Assembly (NCBI GenBank): GCA_021371935.1 | Contig: JAJFVF010000007.1 | Location: 1 to 64,000, forward strand | DNA from: a bacterium | GTDB lineage: Bacteria > Armatimonadota > UBA5829 | DNA length: 64,000 nt | Direction of reading: 5' to 3' | Shown: piece after piece, positions 36,831 to 45,285 of the stretch | Numbering within the stretch: position 1 is the first letter of the stretch | Layout of the letters: each line of letters starts with the position of its first letter | The notes under the pieces: generated by a model | Databases searched by the model: none | What the model saw: the letters and a program-made list of their open reading frames with translations, nothing else | What the model was told of the DNA's origin: nothing | Translations under genes and position numbers: made by a program

Positions 36831-37436
36831 ATGAGCGTGATTCGGACATGGAGCAGGCACATACGGAGCGAGGGGTTGTTGATCGTGCTCTCCGGTCCGT
36901 CTGGTGTCGGTAAGGACGCTGTGCTGCTTGAGCTTGCCAAGATATATTCCAACTTCAGTCGATGTGTGACGACCACAACACGCGATCCCAGGCAGGGCGA
37001 AGTCGACGGCATAGACTACACGTTCATTAGCGAAGATGAGTTTCAGCGCCGCATCGATGAGGGCGATTTTTTGGAGTATGCCAATGTTCATGGCAACATG
37101 TACGGCACTCCACGCAAATGGGTCGAGCAGCGGCTCTCTGAAGGTGTGGATGTAATCCTCAAGATAGATGTCCAGGGCGGCCTTTCAGTAAAGAAGCAGA
37201 TGCCCTCCGCGGTGATGGTCTTCCTGGCTCCGCCGTCCATTGAAGAGTTGGAGAAAAGGCTTCGAGGCCGACTCACCGAGTCAGAGAACGACCTCGCGAA
37301 ACGTCTATCGAATGCACGCGGTGAACTCGACCAGATCCCGCATTATGAATATATTATCGAAAACGACTCCCTGGCCAAGGCGGCACAGGAATTGAAGGCG
37401 GTAATCATTGCAGAACACCTCAGAGTCAAACAGTAA
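36831..37436 (+). CDS. gmk: Guanylate kinase
   Basis: 201 aa. Gmk phosphorylates GMP to GDP. The P-loop GPSGVGKD follows a strand (LLIVLSGPSG, about 18-27); TTTTRDPRQGEVDGIDYTF is the GMP-binding region; EYANVHGNMYGTP and KIDVQGG follow in order, and the lid Arg residues lie in KRLRGRLTESEND. The usual length is about 205 aa. It starts an operon gmk-coaBC-metK-priA in which the genes overlap or abut. The order is familiar from Actinobacteria, but rpoZ, normally next to gmk there, is missing. Confidence 0.95.
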   Translation: MSVIRTWSRHIRSEGLLIVLSGPSGVGKDAVLLELAKIYSNFSRCVTTTTRDPRQGEVDGIDYTFISEDEFQRRIDEGDFLEYANVHGNMYGTPRKWVEQRLSEGVDVILKIDVQGGLSVKKQMPSAVMVFLAPPSIEELEKRLRGRLTESENDLAKRLSNARGELDQIPHYEYIIENDSLAKAAQELKAVIIAEHLRVKQ

Positions 37437-38655
37437 TGGACACAAAGCCCCGCTGGTGGGCAAAAAGATAATCCTTGGAGTGACGGGCGGCATAGCAGCA
37501 TACAAGTCCGCATATCTTGCGAGCGCACTTGTGCAGTGCGGCGCGGACGTGCATGTAGTCATGACCGAACATGCGAAGCACCTCGTCGGTGCGCCTACAT
37601 TCTGGTCACTGACCAAAAATCCGGTCTTGTGCGGCTTGTTCGATGAGCCTGCAAAGCCCGAGATCAAGCATGTTTCTGTGACCCAGGACGCCGATTTGCT
37701 GCTGATAGCGCCCGCCACGGCGAACATCATAGGCAAAATGGCCAACGGCATCGCCGACGATATGCTCTCCACAATTTCTCTTGCGGTCAGGTGTCCGGTG
37801 ATTATTGCTCCGGCGATGAATGTTAATATGTATACTAACCCGATTGTCGTCGCCAATATAGACCGCCTGCGCCAGTATGAGTATATCGTTATGGAACCCG
37901 AGGAGGGCATGCTTGCCTGCGGGTCTGAAGGTATCGGGCGTCTGGTCGACCCGGACAAGATCGTCCTTAGAGTTGAAGAAGTGCTCACTGGCGGCAGGAG
38001 AGACTATTCTATGGTCAATCTCCTTGTGACTGCCGGTCCGACCCAGGAACCGATCGATCCGGTCAGGTTCATCACAAACCGTTCCTCCGGCAAGATGGGT
38101 TACGCTATTGCCGAGATGGCGGCAAAGCGGGGCGCGAATGTCACTCTTATCAGCGGTCCCACTGACCTGCCTGCGCCGGATGGTGTTGAGTTGGTCGGTG
38201 TACGGACGGTGCATGAGATGCATGACGCAGTCCTGACACGGCTGCAGGATGTCAATGTTATGGTTTCGGCGGCGGCTCCCGCTGATTTCACACCGGCTCA
38301 GGTCCATGAGCAAAAGGTAAAAAAGTCTGCAAAGTGGACGCTTGAGCTGGATAAGGCGGATGATATCCTGGAAGAGGTCGGCCAGAAGAAAGGTGAGACG
38401 ATCCTTGTGGGTTTTGCTGCCGAGACTGAGAATATTGAGGAATATGCCAAAGCCAAGCTGGAGCGTAAAAATTTAGACTTGATCGTGGCTAATGATGTCT
38501 CACCGGAAAGCGATGTTTTCGGGAGCGATACCAATCAGGTCACGCTCTATTCACGGGCAGGCGATAAGGTGTCCTGGCCCAGAATGTCGAAGCGGGAAGT
38601 CGCAAATGCGATTCTCGATTATGTTAAAAATCATCTCTTGGAGGAATTACGTTGA
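37408..38655 (+). CDS. coaBC: Bifunctional CoaBC (phosphopantothenoylcysteine synthetase/decarboxylase)
   Basis: 415 aa. CoaBC makes 4'-phosphopantetheine from phosphopantothenate and cysteine in CoA synthesis. The N-terminal flavoprotein decarboxylase half ([20 protein letters not shown]; catalytic His in [25 protein letters not shown]) is followed by the CTP-dependent synthetase half ([62 protein letters not shown]). The start is uncertain: TTG 37408 (GAAGG about 9 nt before) overlaps gmk by 29 bp, while GTG 37456 would avoid the overlap but has no ribosome site. An ATG at 37436 is out of frame. Confidence 0.93.
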   Translation: MQNTSESNSNGHKAPLVGKKIILGVTGGIAAYKSAYLASALVQCGADVHVVMTEHAKHLVGAPTFWSLTKNPVLCGLFDEPAKPEIKHVSVTQDADLLLIAPATANIIGKMANGIADDMLSTISLAVRCPVIIAPAMNVNMYTNPIVVANIDRLRQYEYIVMEPEEGMLACGSEGIGRLVDPDKIVLRVEEVLTGGRRDYSMVNLLVTAGPTQEPIDPVRFITNRSSGKMGYAIAEMAAKRGANVTLISGPTDLPAPDGVELVGVRTVHEMHDAVLTRLQDVNVMVSAAAPADFTPAQVHEQKVKKSAKWTLELDKADDILEEVGQKKGETILVGFAAETENIEEYAKAKLERKNLDLIVANDVSPESDVFGSDTNQVTLYSRAGDKVSWPRMSKREVANAILDYVKNHLLEELR

Positions 38656-39800
38656 GTTCTCAAGCGCACATGTTCACCTCGGAATCGGTCACCGAGGGAC
38701 ATCCCGACAAAATGGCCGATCAGATTTCAGATGCAGTGCTTGACGCGATTATGGAGCAGGACCCTACGGGCAGAGTTGCGTGTGAGGCTCTACTTACCAC
38801 AGGTATGGTAATGGTCGCGGGCGAGATCACCACTCGCGCGTATGTCGAAATTCCCGAAATAGTCCGCCGGACAATCGAGCAGATCGGTTATTCTCGGGCG
38901 AAGTTCGGTTTCGACTTCGAGACCTGCGGTGTGCTGACGGCCATTCAGTCGCAGTCGCCGGATATCGCGGTCGGAGTCGACACAGGCGGCGCGGGCGACC
39001 AGGGTATGATGTTCGGTTTCGCATGTGACGAGACCCCCGAGCTAATGCCCATGCCGATCATGCTTGCGCACAAGATGGCGCGCAGGCTTACAGCCGTGCG
39101 CAAGGACGGCGAGATAAGCTATCTACGGCCGGACGGCAAGACCCAGGTTACAGTGCAGTATGAAGGCGGCAAGCCGGTCCGCATCGATAAGGTTGTGGTC
39201 TCGACACAGCACCAGCCGAACATTCCGCAGAGCACGATCCGCGCGGACATGATCGAGAATGTTATAAAGCCGATACTGCCGCCGGACATGGTGGATGACA
39301 AGACAGAGTATTTTGTCAACCCGACCGGCGTCTTTTCGGTCGGCGGACCTCAGGGCGATACGGGTCTTACCGGTCGCAAGATCATCGTCGATACATACGG
39401 CGGCATGGCCAAGCATGGCGGCGGCGCATTTTCTGGTAAGGATCCAACCAAGGTCGACCGCTCGGCTGCCTATATGATGCGCTATGTGGCCAAGAACGTA
39501 GTTGCTGCTGGTCTTGCCAAGAAGTGTGAAGTCCAGGTCGCATATGCCATCGGTAAAGCTGAGCCAATGGGGATCATGGTCGACACATGGCGGACGAACG
39601 CGATTCCAGAGGACAAGATCGCCGACCTGATTTGGAAATACTTCGATCTGACACCTCGCGGCATCATCGACAAGCTCAACCTCAGACGGCCTATATATAA
39701 GCAGACGGCTGCTTACGGTCATTTTGGCCGCACGGACCTGGATGTGCCGTGGGAAGCGACAGATATGGTCAATCTGCTCAAGAAAGAAGCCGGTATCTAG
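38652..39800 (+). CDS. metK: S-adenosylmethionine synthetase
   Basis: 382 aa. MetK forms AdoMet from ATP and methionine. [20 protein letters not shown] opens with the catalytic His region; [16 protein letters not shown], the ATP motif [20 protein letters not shown], and AVGVD (metal region) are present. Start TTG 38652 overlaps the coaBC stop (TTGA) with GGAGG seven nt before it, so translation is coupled. In the gmk-coaBC-metK-priA order it feeds methylation and is a standard neighbour. Confidence 0.96.
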   Translation: MSSQAHMFTSESVTEGHPDKMADQISDAVLDAIMEQDPTGRVACEALLTTGMVMVAGEITTRAYVEIPEIVRRTIEQIGYSRAKFGFDFETCGVLTAIQSQSPDIAVGVDTGGAGDQGMMFGFACDETPELMPMPIMLAHKMARRLTAVRKDGEISYLRPDGKTQVTVQYEGGKPVRIDKVVVSTQHQPNIPQSTIRADMIENVIKPILPPDMVDDKTEYFVNPTGVFSVGGPQGDTGLTGRKIIVDTYGGMAKHGGGAFSGKDPTKVDRSAAYMMRYVAKNVVAAGLAKKCEVQVAYAIGKAEPMGIMVDTWRTNAIPEDKIADLIWKYFDLTPRGIIDKLNLRRPIYKQTAAYGHFGRTDLDVPWEATDMVNLLKKEAGI

Positions 39801-42227
39801 TTGTATGCAAGGGTTTTGGTGGACACAGGGGCGTCCAGCCCGTTAGATTCACTGACCTATGAGATACCTGATGGCCTGACGAATGCCGTCGGCATCGGCT
39901 CATGTGTGCTGGTTCCGATAGGTTCTCGTCAGGCCATCGGCTATGTGATCGGTTTGGAGCAGACCACCGATGTCGAGAAGACTCGCCCGATCATTGCCGA
40001 TATAGACAGCCCCATCCATTTATCATCCGATATGCTCGACCTTGCCGGGTGGATATCAGAACAATATATTTGTTCGCTGCCCAGAGTGGTGAGCGCAATG
40101 CTTCCCGGCGGCATGCAGCATAAAGCGCAGGCAAGGGTTGTTTTAACCGCATCATCTTGCACTCATCCGCATCTCACCCCCTCAGAAATTCGCCTGATGC
40201 AGCAGATAGAGGCATCTGACGATCAGCCGACAGTCGAGAGTCTTTGCAGCGAGGATAACAAGTCTTCAGTCCAACGACTGCTTAGACAGCTCGAATCAAA
40301 AGGCGCTATAAGGAGGCAATGGAGTATTGTCGCTCCTGCGGGCAAGCCGCGTGTTATGCGCGGGGTGCGTGTAAGTGGAGAGTGGAGAGTGGAGAGTGGA
40401 GAGTCGAGTGTGAGTCTGACGAATAAACAGTCAGACCTTCTCGAACTCATCAAGAGCCTTAACCGCGACATATCCACAGTCGAGCTTACACAGAGATATG
40501 GTGCATCGTCAGCAGTCATTGCAGCCCTCGAAAAGAAAGGCTGCCTTGAACGCATAGAAATGGCATTTCGCCGAACACCGGCATTCTCCAAGATCGAGCA
40601 GGTTCGTGTTCACCTCAGCAAAGAGCAGCAGCTTGCCGTCGATGAGATTATCCGTGCCATAGATTCGGGCGCATATAATCCTTTTTTGCTCTTTGGTGTT
40701 ACTGCAAGCGGCAAAACAGAGGTATATCTGCGCTGTATAGAGCATGCTCTGGCTCTTGGTCGCACCAGTCTGATACTGCTTCCTGAAATAGCTCTCACCA
40801 CACAGGTGATGAATATATTCAAGAGCCGGTTTGGCGACCAGGTGGCTGTGCTGCACAGCGCTCTGTCCGCAGGTGAGAGGTTCGACGAGTGGGCACGTAT
40901 CGAATCCGGTGAAGCCAGGGTCGTGCTGGGCGCAAGGTCAGCCGTCTTTGCTCCAATAAGTGATATAGGGCTGGTGATTGTAGACGAGGAGCATGAGCCC
41001 AGCTATAAGCAGGACAACCCACCGCGCTATAATGGCCGTGATGTTGCAATTCGTAGAGCGACTCAGGCTGGAGCCGCGCTTGTATTGGGGAGCGCCACGC
41101 CGAGTATAGAGTCATTCACACTTGCGCGCAATGGGCAATACAAACTGCTTGTAATGTCCAACCGGATAGAGAACCGTCCTATGCCGACAGTCCATATCGC
41201 CGATCTGCGCGAGGAGTATTCCAAGGGCCGGCTCACTATATTCAGCAGCCGTCTTGAAGGCGCGATTAATGATTGCCTATCACGCGGTGAACAGGTAATG
41301 CTCTTTCAAAACAGGCGCGCATATTCCACTTTTTTGCTCTGCCGCGACTGCGGACACGTTGAGCGCTGTCCCAATTGCGCTGTCTCACTCAAGTTTCATG
41401 CTGCCGCCAAAAAACTGAGCTGCCATCATTGCGATTATGAGATGCCTGCGCCCGATAAATGTCCTAAGTGCGGCAGCATCAGGATAGGCAAGTTCGGAAT
41501 AGGCACTGAGCGCGTGGAGGAAGAGGTCAAAAAGACTTTCCAAGGAGCGCGTGTGATCCGTATGGATCGCGACACGACTGCCCGCAAGGGCGCGCATGGC
41601 TCCATTCTTGCGACATTTAGAGCTGGGGAGGCCGATATACTCGTGGGCACTCAGATGATCGCGAAAGGGTTGGACTTTCCGAACGTGACCCTGGTCGGAG
41701 TAATCAGCGCGGACACATCTTTAAATCTTCCTGATTTCCGTGCATCAGAGCGCACATATCAATTGGTTTCGCAGGTGGCGGGACGGTCGGGCAGGGGAAA
41801 GCGCCCCGGCGAGGTGGTGATTCAGACATTCGACCCTGAGCAATATGCCATCAAGTGTGCTGTCAATCACGATTATACGGCTTTCTATGAGATTGAGCTG
41901 GAGGAACGGCGTGAACTCGACTATCCACCATTCGGCTCACTGGTAAATATTATTTCGCGTGACAAAAATGACAACGAGGCCAAAGCCAGGCTGACACGAC
42001 TCTTTGCGGCGATCAAATCCGGCAGAATGGCCAATCGAATGGGGGTTACAATAATGGAACCACAACCGGCTGTATTATCCAAGCTGCGTGGTGAATATAG
42101 ATGGCACATGCTGCTGAGGTCTGTCGACCGTCAGAAGATGCTTGATTTGCTGAATGGCGTCTTTGATTCCAATCCGGCGCTGCGAAGGCAGATCGGTGTG
42201 GATGTCGATCCTATCTCAATGCTTTAG
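39801..42227 (+). CDS. priA: Primosomal replication-restart helicase PriA
   Basis: 808 aa. PriA reloads the replisome at stalled forks. After the DNA-binding 3'BD (about 1-100) and winged-helix region come Walker A (LFGVTASGKTEVYLR), DEEH box (VIVDEEHEPSYKQDNPPRYN), motif GSATPSIES, the zinc-binding Cys cluster (CRDCG, CPNC, CHHC, CPKCG) and helicase motifs V-VI (VGTQMIAKGLDFPNV, VAGRSGRGKRPGEV). The start is TTG 39801 directly after the metK stop. A short in-frame tract encoding SGEWRVESGESS (40375-40405) comes from a tandem GTGGAGA repeat that also occurs in intergenic DNA and seems to be an insertion in the winged-helix linker. Confidence 0.94.
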   Translation: MYARVLVDTGASSPLDSLTYEIPDGLTNAVGIGSCVLVPIGSRQAIGYVIGLEQTTDVEKTRPIIADIDSPIHLSSDMLDLAGWISEQYICSLPRVVSAMLPGGMQHKAQARVVLTASSCTHPHLTPSEIRLMQQIEASDDQPTVESLCSEDNKSSVQRLLRQLESKGAIRRQWSIVAPAGKPRVMRGVRVSGEWRVESGESSVSLTNKQSDLLELIKSLNRDISTVELTQRYGASSAVIAALEKKGCLERIEMAFRRTPAFSKIEQVRVHLSKEQQLAVDEIIRAIDSGAYNPFLLFGVTASGKTEVYLRCIEHALALGRTSLILLPEIALTTQVMNIFKSRFGDQVAVLHSALSAGERFDEWARIESGEARVVLGARSAVFAPISDIGLVIVDEEHEPSYKQDNPPRYNGRDVAIRRATQAGAALVLGSATPSIESFTLARNGQYKLLVMSNRIENRPMPTVHIADLREEYSKGRLTIFSSRLEGAINDCLSRGEQVMLFQNRRAYSTFLLCRDCGHVERCPNCAVSLKFHAAAKKLSCHHCDYEMPAPDKCPKCGSIRIGKFGIGTERVEEEVKKTFQGARVIRMDRDTTARKGAHGSILATFRAGEADILVGTQMIAKGLDFPNVTLVGVISADTSLNLPDFRASERTYQLVSQVAGRSGRGKRPGEVVIQTFDPEQYAIKCAVNHDYTAFYEIELEERRELDYPPFGSLVNIISRDKNDNEAKARLTRLFAAIKSGRMANRMGVTIMEPQPAVLSKLRGEYRWHMLLRSVDRQKMLDLLNGVFDSNPALRRQIGVDVDPISML
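40375..40405 (+). repeat. GTGGAGA tandem repeat inside priA
   Basis: Four near-perfect 7-bp units of GTGGAGA, ending GAGTCGAGTG. The same unit occurs at 55254-55280 between genes. It keeps the priA frame. Confidence 0.7.
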
Positions 42228-42240
42228 CGCTTATGAAGGA

Positions 42241-42270
42241 GTGGAAAGCTGAAAGTGGAAAGCGGAGAGC
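42241..42270 (+). repeat. Purine-rich microrepeat copy
   Basis: Shares GTGGAAAGCTGAAAGTGG with one change with 14799-14825, and continues AAGCGGAGAGC. Confidence 0.55.
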
Positions 42271-42294
42271 AAAATGTGATACGTTCAGACTCTA

Positions 42295-42328
42295 TGTTCG
42301 GGCGCGATATCTGATCGCGACCGGAACA
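42295..42328 (+). repeat. TGTTCGGG hairpin repeat, copy 1
   Basis: TGTTCGGGCGCGATAT, then CTGATCGCG and ACCGGAACA: a stem (GCGAT/ATCGC) within TGTTC...GGAACA ends. A second copy is at 49629-49660. Confidence 0.6.
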
Positions 42329-42414
42329 TAACCTTGCAATATCCGATTGCGACAATCATTGCCAAAATCGGAAGGCATTTCAGGGGTGTATTCCAAACTA
42401 AGGTGTATCTTATA

Positions 42415-42502
42415 TGTCATTCCCAGCTTGACTGGGAATCTAGGAATCAGCGCTGCGATGAAAGTAGGGCGCCTAGATTCCCGCTTTCGCGGGAATGACA
42501 CA
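42415..42502 (-). repeat. GTCATTCCC palindromic element, copy 2
   Basis: Same ends and hairpins as 28921-29008 in inverted orientation; the central ~35 bp are unrelated, as expected for mobile-type palindromic units where only ends are conserved. Confidence 0.8.
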
Positions 42503-42562
42503 TGCTTGGTCACCTTATGTTTCTTAGCTCTCCACTCTTGGCTGTTTTTTAGGGGATAGCCG

Positions 42563-43534
42563 ATGATAAACACATATCTATTTACCGAGGGCAAATTCAA
42601 ACAGGACGTGTCACTTGATGACTGGCGCTCGCTGGTCAGCGGCAATTGTGCGCTGCTCTGGGTCGATATAAGCGAGTTCAGTAAGAATGAAATGGAAGAC
42701 ATCGCGAGCAAATTCGGCCTCCATCAGTTGGCGATAGAGTCCTGCCTGGACGGATATCGCAGGCCTCATCTGTATGAGTTCGAGGATCATTTCTACGTTA
42801 ACATGACTCTGCTTGGTCAGCGCAACCACAAGAACCACGGCGTCAAGCCTGGCGAGATGCACCTGTTCGTGGGCAGCAAGTATATCATAATCGCCTCGAA
42901 AGACAAGACCAGTGACGCCGTGAGTAATGCGATCAAAGAATATCAGGACACGCCGGGATTATGTTCTCGCGGACCGATGTATGGAGTGTATTTGCTTGCA
43001 GAGGATTTGGTGGAGAGCTATTTCCCGATCGTGGAGAACCTGGACAATCAGGCGGACGACATTGAGTCACAAATGCTGGAAAACGCGACCAAGCGGTCAC
43101 TCAACAAGCTCTTCAGCCTCAAACGTGATGGTTTCGAGCTTCGACGACTGCTTGGACCCCAGCGTGACATATTCAGCGAGCTTGCCAGACGCGATTTCTC
43201 GTTCATCGGTGGTGAAAATAAGGTCTATTTTCAGGACGTATATAACCGAATGATCCGCATTTTCGACATGCTCGACACCATCAGGGAGATATTGAGTGGG
43301 AGCCTGGATATATATTTGTCCACCGTATCCAACCGGCTCAATCAGGTGATGAAGGTCCTGACGGTCGTGGCCACGATACTGATGACTCTTTCATTCATCA
43401 CCGGGTTTTACGGCATGAACTTCAAATACTTGCCGTGGCTTCATGCGCCGAATGCATTCCGCAACGTTACTATTCTCATGATCGCGATAACCATAGGGAT
43501 GCTGTGGTGGTTCAGAAAGATCAAGTGGCTGTAG
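42563..43534 (+). CDS. corA: CorA-family magnesium transporter
   Basis: 323 aa. The large N-terminal cytoplasmic domain (alpha/beta, then long helices at about 150-265) leads to two C-terminal transmembrane helices (about 266-290 and 297-318). The signature GMN occurs in FITGFYGMNFKYLP after the first helix; the outer loop is LHAPNAFRN. CorA forms a pentameric channel for Mg2+ (Co2+, Ni2+ also). AGGGGA precedes the ATG. No neighbour is functionally tied to it and the flanks on both sides are repeat DNA. Confidence 0.93.
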   Translation: MINTYLFTEGKFKQDVSLDDWRSLVSGNCALLWVDISEFSKNEMEDIASKFGLHQLAIESCLDGYRRPHLYEFEDHFYVNMTLLGQRNHKNHGVKPGEMHLFVGSKYIIIASKDKTSDAVSNAIKEYQDTPGLCSRGPMYGVYLLAEDLVESYFPIVENLDNQADDIESQMLENATKRSLNKLFSLKRDGFELRRLLGPQRDIFSELARRDFSFIGGENKVYFQDVYNRMIRIFDMLDTIREILSGSLDIYLSTVSNRLNQVMKVLTVVATILMTLSFITGFYGMNFKYLPWLHAPNAFRNVTILMIAITIGMLWWFRKIKWL

Positions 43535-43538
43535 CTTG

Positions 43539-43580
43539 GTTTGATGGTCTGATAGTTGGATAGTCTGATGGTTTGGTAGT
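43539..43580 (+). repeat. TGATGGTTTGATAG-type microrepeat
   Basis: Imperfect units TGATGGTCTGATAGTTGGAT and TAGTCTGATGGTTTGG follow the corA stop. A reverse-complement relative lies at 54286-54324. Confidence 0.45.
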
Positions 43581-43604
43581 TAAATCAGCTCAACGTATAT
43601 AACT

Positions 43605-43631
43605 GCCGGGAGGACGAGGCTCCTGCAGCCG
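43605..43631 (+). repeat. REP-type repeat copy
   Basis: GCCGGGAGGACGAGGCTCCT followed by GCAGCCG, one of two adjacent direct copies upstream of tRNA-Met. Confidence 0.65.
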
Positions 43632-43648
43632 TAATGACGAGTGAAAGT

Positions 43649-43674
43649 GGGAGGGCGAAGCTCCTGCCGAGCCG
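43649..43674 (+). repeat. REP-type repeat copy
   Basis: GGGAGGGCGAAGCTCCTGCC followed by GAGCCG; identical in its core to the copies around the RAYT gene. Confidence 0.75.
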
Positions 43675-43710
43675 TATGATTAATCAAGCAGTTTTGCCGA
43701 GTCCGGCCTA

Positions 43711-43740
43711 TTGACTACTATCGGCTTTTCCTGATAGAAT
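43711..43740 (+). promoter_or_regulatory. Promoter of tRNA-Met
   Basis: TTGACT (43711-43716), 18-bp spacer, extended -10 TGA-TAGAAT ending at 43740. The predicted start lies within a few bases of the mature tRNA 5' end. Confidence 0.7.
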
Positions 43741-43750
43741 ATTCTTGCGT

Positions 43751-43827
43751 GGCGGAGTACCTCAGCTGGTTAGAGGACCCGGCTCATACCCGGGGCGTCG
43801 TCGGTTCGAGCCCGACCTCCGCTACCA
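43751..43827 (+). tRNA. tRNA-Met (anticodon CAT), probably elongator
   Basis: A full cloverleaf: acceptor GGCGGAG/CTCCGCT (with G1-U72), D-stem CCTC/GAGG, anticodon stem CCCGG/CCGGG with loop CTCATAC (CAT at 43785-43787), variable loop GCGTC, T-stem GTCGG/CCGAC with loop TTCGAGC, and encoded CCA. The anticodon stem lacks the three consecutive G-C pairs of initiators, and 11-24 is C-G, so an elongator is favoured. tRNA-Ile2 (lysidine) is the other possibility. Confidence 0.9.
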
Positions 43828-43849
43828 CCTCACCGCACTTTTCACTTTT

Positions 43850-44416
43850 TCATCCAGCAGCGCTGGGAACCACTTCTCTTTCAGGCGCATGAGTATTCGG
43901 CTTGTGGTCGAACACGGGCAGATAGTCTCTCCAAACTTCGTTATTTGCGCCGGCCATGAACTTTGTCAGGCTGATGAACGGTACATATTTCGGTTTTTTC
44001 GGCATTTGCTTGAGAGTGTAATTAAGCTGAGAGAGGGTCTTGTCGCCTTTTTTTGCATTGCACTTCTTGCAGCAGGCCACAAGGTTATCCCATGTGTTTT
44101 GTCCGCCGAGCCTTCGGGGGATCACGTGATCCACTGTCAAATCGCTGCTCTTATGCCCGCAATACTGGCATGTATAGTTGTCTCTGGCAAGTATGCTGCG
44201 CCTCGAGAGTTTGAGCTGTGGCACAGGCCGTCTTACATGGGTTCTGAGCCTGACGACCGACGGCGAGACATAAGTGGCGCTTACGGTGTGAATCGTCTTG
44301 GGGCTTTCGTGAAGCACATCGACTTTGCCCAGAAACACAAGCGATATCGCCCGCCTGATGTTGCAGATATTGAGCGGCTCATAGTCGCTGTTTAGGACGA
44401 GGACATCATGATTCAT
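43850..44416 (-). CDS. HNH endonuclease
   Basis: 188 aa from ATG 44416. An N-terminal domain (VLVLNSDYEPLNICNIRRAI) is followed by an HNH nuclease module: CQYCG knuckle, LTVDHVIPRRLGG, NTWDNLVACC and KKCNAKKGDKT. This layout is the common stand-alone bacterial 'HNH endonuclease' (often about 170-190 aa) whose natural role is unclear: repair, restriction or mobile-element origin. GGGAGAG precedes the ATG by about 9 nt. A longer reading from 44458 runs through the terminator of the small gene upstream and is rejected. Confidence 0.85.
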   Translation of the reverse strand: MNHDVLVLNSDYEPLNICNIRRAISLVFLGKVDVLHESPKTIHTVSATYVSPSVVRLRTHVRRPVPQLKLSRRSILARDNYTCQYCGHKSSDLTVDHVIPRRLGGQNTWDNLVACCKKCNAKKGDKTLSQLNYTLKQMPKKPKYVPFISLTKFMAGANNEVWRDYLPVFDHKPNTHAPEREVVPSAAG

Positions 44417-44435
44417 AATACCGAACTCTCCCAAC

Positions 44436-44471
44436 AAAAAAGCCCACGCCTGACACAAAGTCAGCGTGGGC
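44436..44471 (-). terminator. Rho-independent terminator of the small 42-codon gene
   Basis: On the minus strand GCCCACGCTGAC (44471-44460) pairs with GTCAGGCGTGGGC (44454-44442), one bulge, loop of five, then six Ts (44441-44436). Confidence 0.9.
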
Positions 44472-44476
44472 CATTT

Positions 44477-44605
44477 CTAAGTAATGTCATACAGCCAGTG
44501 TTGGTGATGCATACGCGAGCACATGCCGTCTTCCAGGATTCGCAGAGAGTGCGCTCTGGAGCCGCCGACGAAGTTAGTTGTTTGTGATATCGTCATCGAT
44601 GGCAT
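44477..44605 (-). CDS. Small ORF (42 aa) forming its own transcription unit
   Basis: ATG 44605 to TAG 44477 encodes 42 residues beginning MPSMTISQTTNFVGGSRAHS and ending HHQHWLYDIT. AGGTGA (44620-44615) lies 9 nt before the ATG; a consensus promoter lies further upstream and a strong terminator begins 5 nt after the stop. No transmembrane helix or known motif is visible; the C-terminal third is His-rich (MHHQHW). I do not recognise it. Alternatives are a small structured RNA whose ORF is accidental, or a leader peptide, although the terminator separates it from the HNH gene downstream. Confidence 0.5.
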   Translation of the reverse strand: MPSMTISQTTNFVGGSRAHSLRILEDGMCSRMHHQHWLYDIT

Positions 44606-44621
44606 AAGCGTGTTTCACCTA

Positions 44622-44656
44622 CTCACATTGTAACAGCATATGTGAGCATGTGTCAA
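44622..44656 (-). promoter_or_regulatory. Consensus promoter with operator-like inverted repeat for the small gene
   Basis: On the minus strand: TTGACA (44656-44651), 18-bp spacer, TACAAT (44632-44627). CTCACAT and ATGTGAG (44646-44640 and 44628-44622) form a perfect 7-bp inverted repeat with 11-nt spacing that spans the -10, a likely repressor or regulator site. It overlaps the end of the oxidoreductase gamma gene. Confidence 0.75.
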
Positions 44657-45201
44657 TGCATTGTTGCGTCAATAATTTGTGCGCCTTTTTCGAGCGCGGC
44701 TGTGTTCAAAGGTATGAACTTGTGGTTTCGCTTTGGCAGAGCCTGGGTCATGGACTCATTTATGGATTCCATTGAGACCGGCTTGACAAGCTGGACGTAA
44801 GCTCCCAGCATCACCATGTTCGCCGCCATCGAGCTGCCGAGTTCTTCGGCAATATTGCTTGCGTCGATGCCGACAATGTCGCAGTCATCCCGATAGTCCG
44901 GCTTTTTTGCAAGTGAAGTGTTGACCACGATCAGCCCTTCACGCCGGACGGTCGGTGCGAATTTGTCGACCATGTCCTGAGTGAGCGCTATAAGGGTGTG
45001 CGGCGATTCTGAGACCGGTGAACCGATCTCGTCGGTCGACATAATTACAGTGCATTCAGCCGATCCGCCTCTGGTCTCGGGACCATATGACGGAAACCAA
45101 ACCACATTTCTATCTTCAAGCACTGTCGCGTATGCCAGAAGCTGGCCGATCAACATAATCCCCTGGCCGCCAATGCCCGCTATTCTAACTTCCTGATGCA
45201 T
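44653..45201 (-). CDS. vorC: 2-oxoacid:ferredoxin oxidoreductase, gamma subunit
   Basis: 182 aa. HQEVRIAGIGGQGIMLIGQL, then WFPSYGPETRGGSAECTVI, is the gamma-subunit (POR/KOR catalytic-domain family) signature. With alpha, beta and delta subunits it makes acyl-CoA and CO2 from a 2-oxoacid, reducing ferredoxin. The start is ATG 45201, with GGAG six nt before it; upstream in-frame sequence derives from an intergenic repeat. Last gene of the operon. The substrate (branched-chain, 2-oxoglutarate or other) cannot be fixed by eye; the symbol is provisional. Confidence 0.85.
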   Translation of the reverse strand: MHQEVRIAGIGGQGIMLIGQLLAYATVLEDRNVVWFPSYGPETRGGSAECTVIMSTDEIGSPVSESPHTLIALTQDMVDKFAPTVRREGLIVVNTSLAKKPDYRDDCDIVGIDASNIAEELGSSMAANMVMLGAYVQLVKPVSMESINESMTQALPKRNHKFIPLNTAALEKGAQIIDATMH

Positions 45202-45211
45202 ATGTTTCTCC

Positions 45212-45285
45212 TGGGTGTCGGATGTCGGGTGACGGGTGACGGTAAACATGCCGCTCCGGCACCCAACACCCGACACCTGTTACCT
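45212..45285 (-). repeat. CACCCG/TCGGGTG microrepeat tract
   Basis: GGGTGTCGGATGTCGGGTGA followed by CGGGTGACGGT, then an inverted counterpart CACCCAACACCCGACACC. The units match the tract at 55362-55450 on the other strand. It fills the gap between the beta and gamma subunit genes. Confidence 0.6.

Larger units (their letters stand above)
42228..42562. other. Repeat-filled intergenic region between priA and corA
   Basis: No gene is seen. In order it holds a purine-rich copy (42241-42270), a hairpin element with TGTTCGGG (42295-42328) and copy 2 of the GTCATTCCC element (42415-42502). Open frames here on either strand are made of repeat sequence. Confidence 0.7.

Noticed and set aside
37408-37470. 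Hidden rpoZ between gmk and coaBC
   Set aside because: No frame of suitable length exists; gmk and coaBC overlap or abut.
42292-42711. Minus-strand open frame across the priA-corA gap
   Set aside because: Its sequence is made of the GTCATTCCC element (SFPRKRES-type translation), a familiar false gene from repeats.
43751-43827. Initiator tRNA because of the weak 1-72 pair and GTCGTCGGTTC region
   Set aside because: The anticodon stem lacks the GGG/CCC signature and 11-24 is C-G; G1-U72 is common in elongator tRNA-Met.
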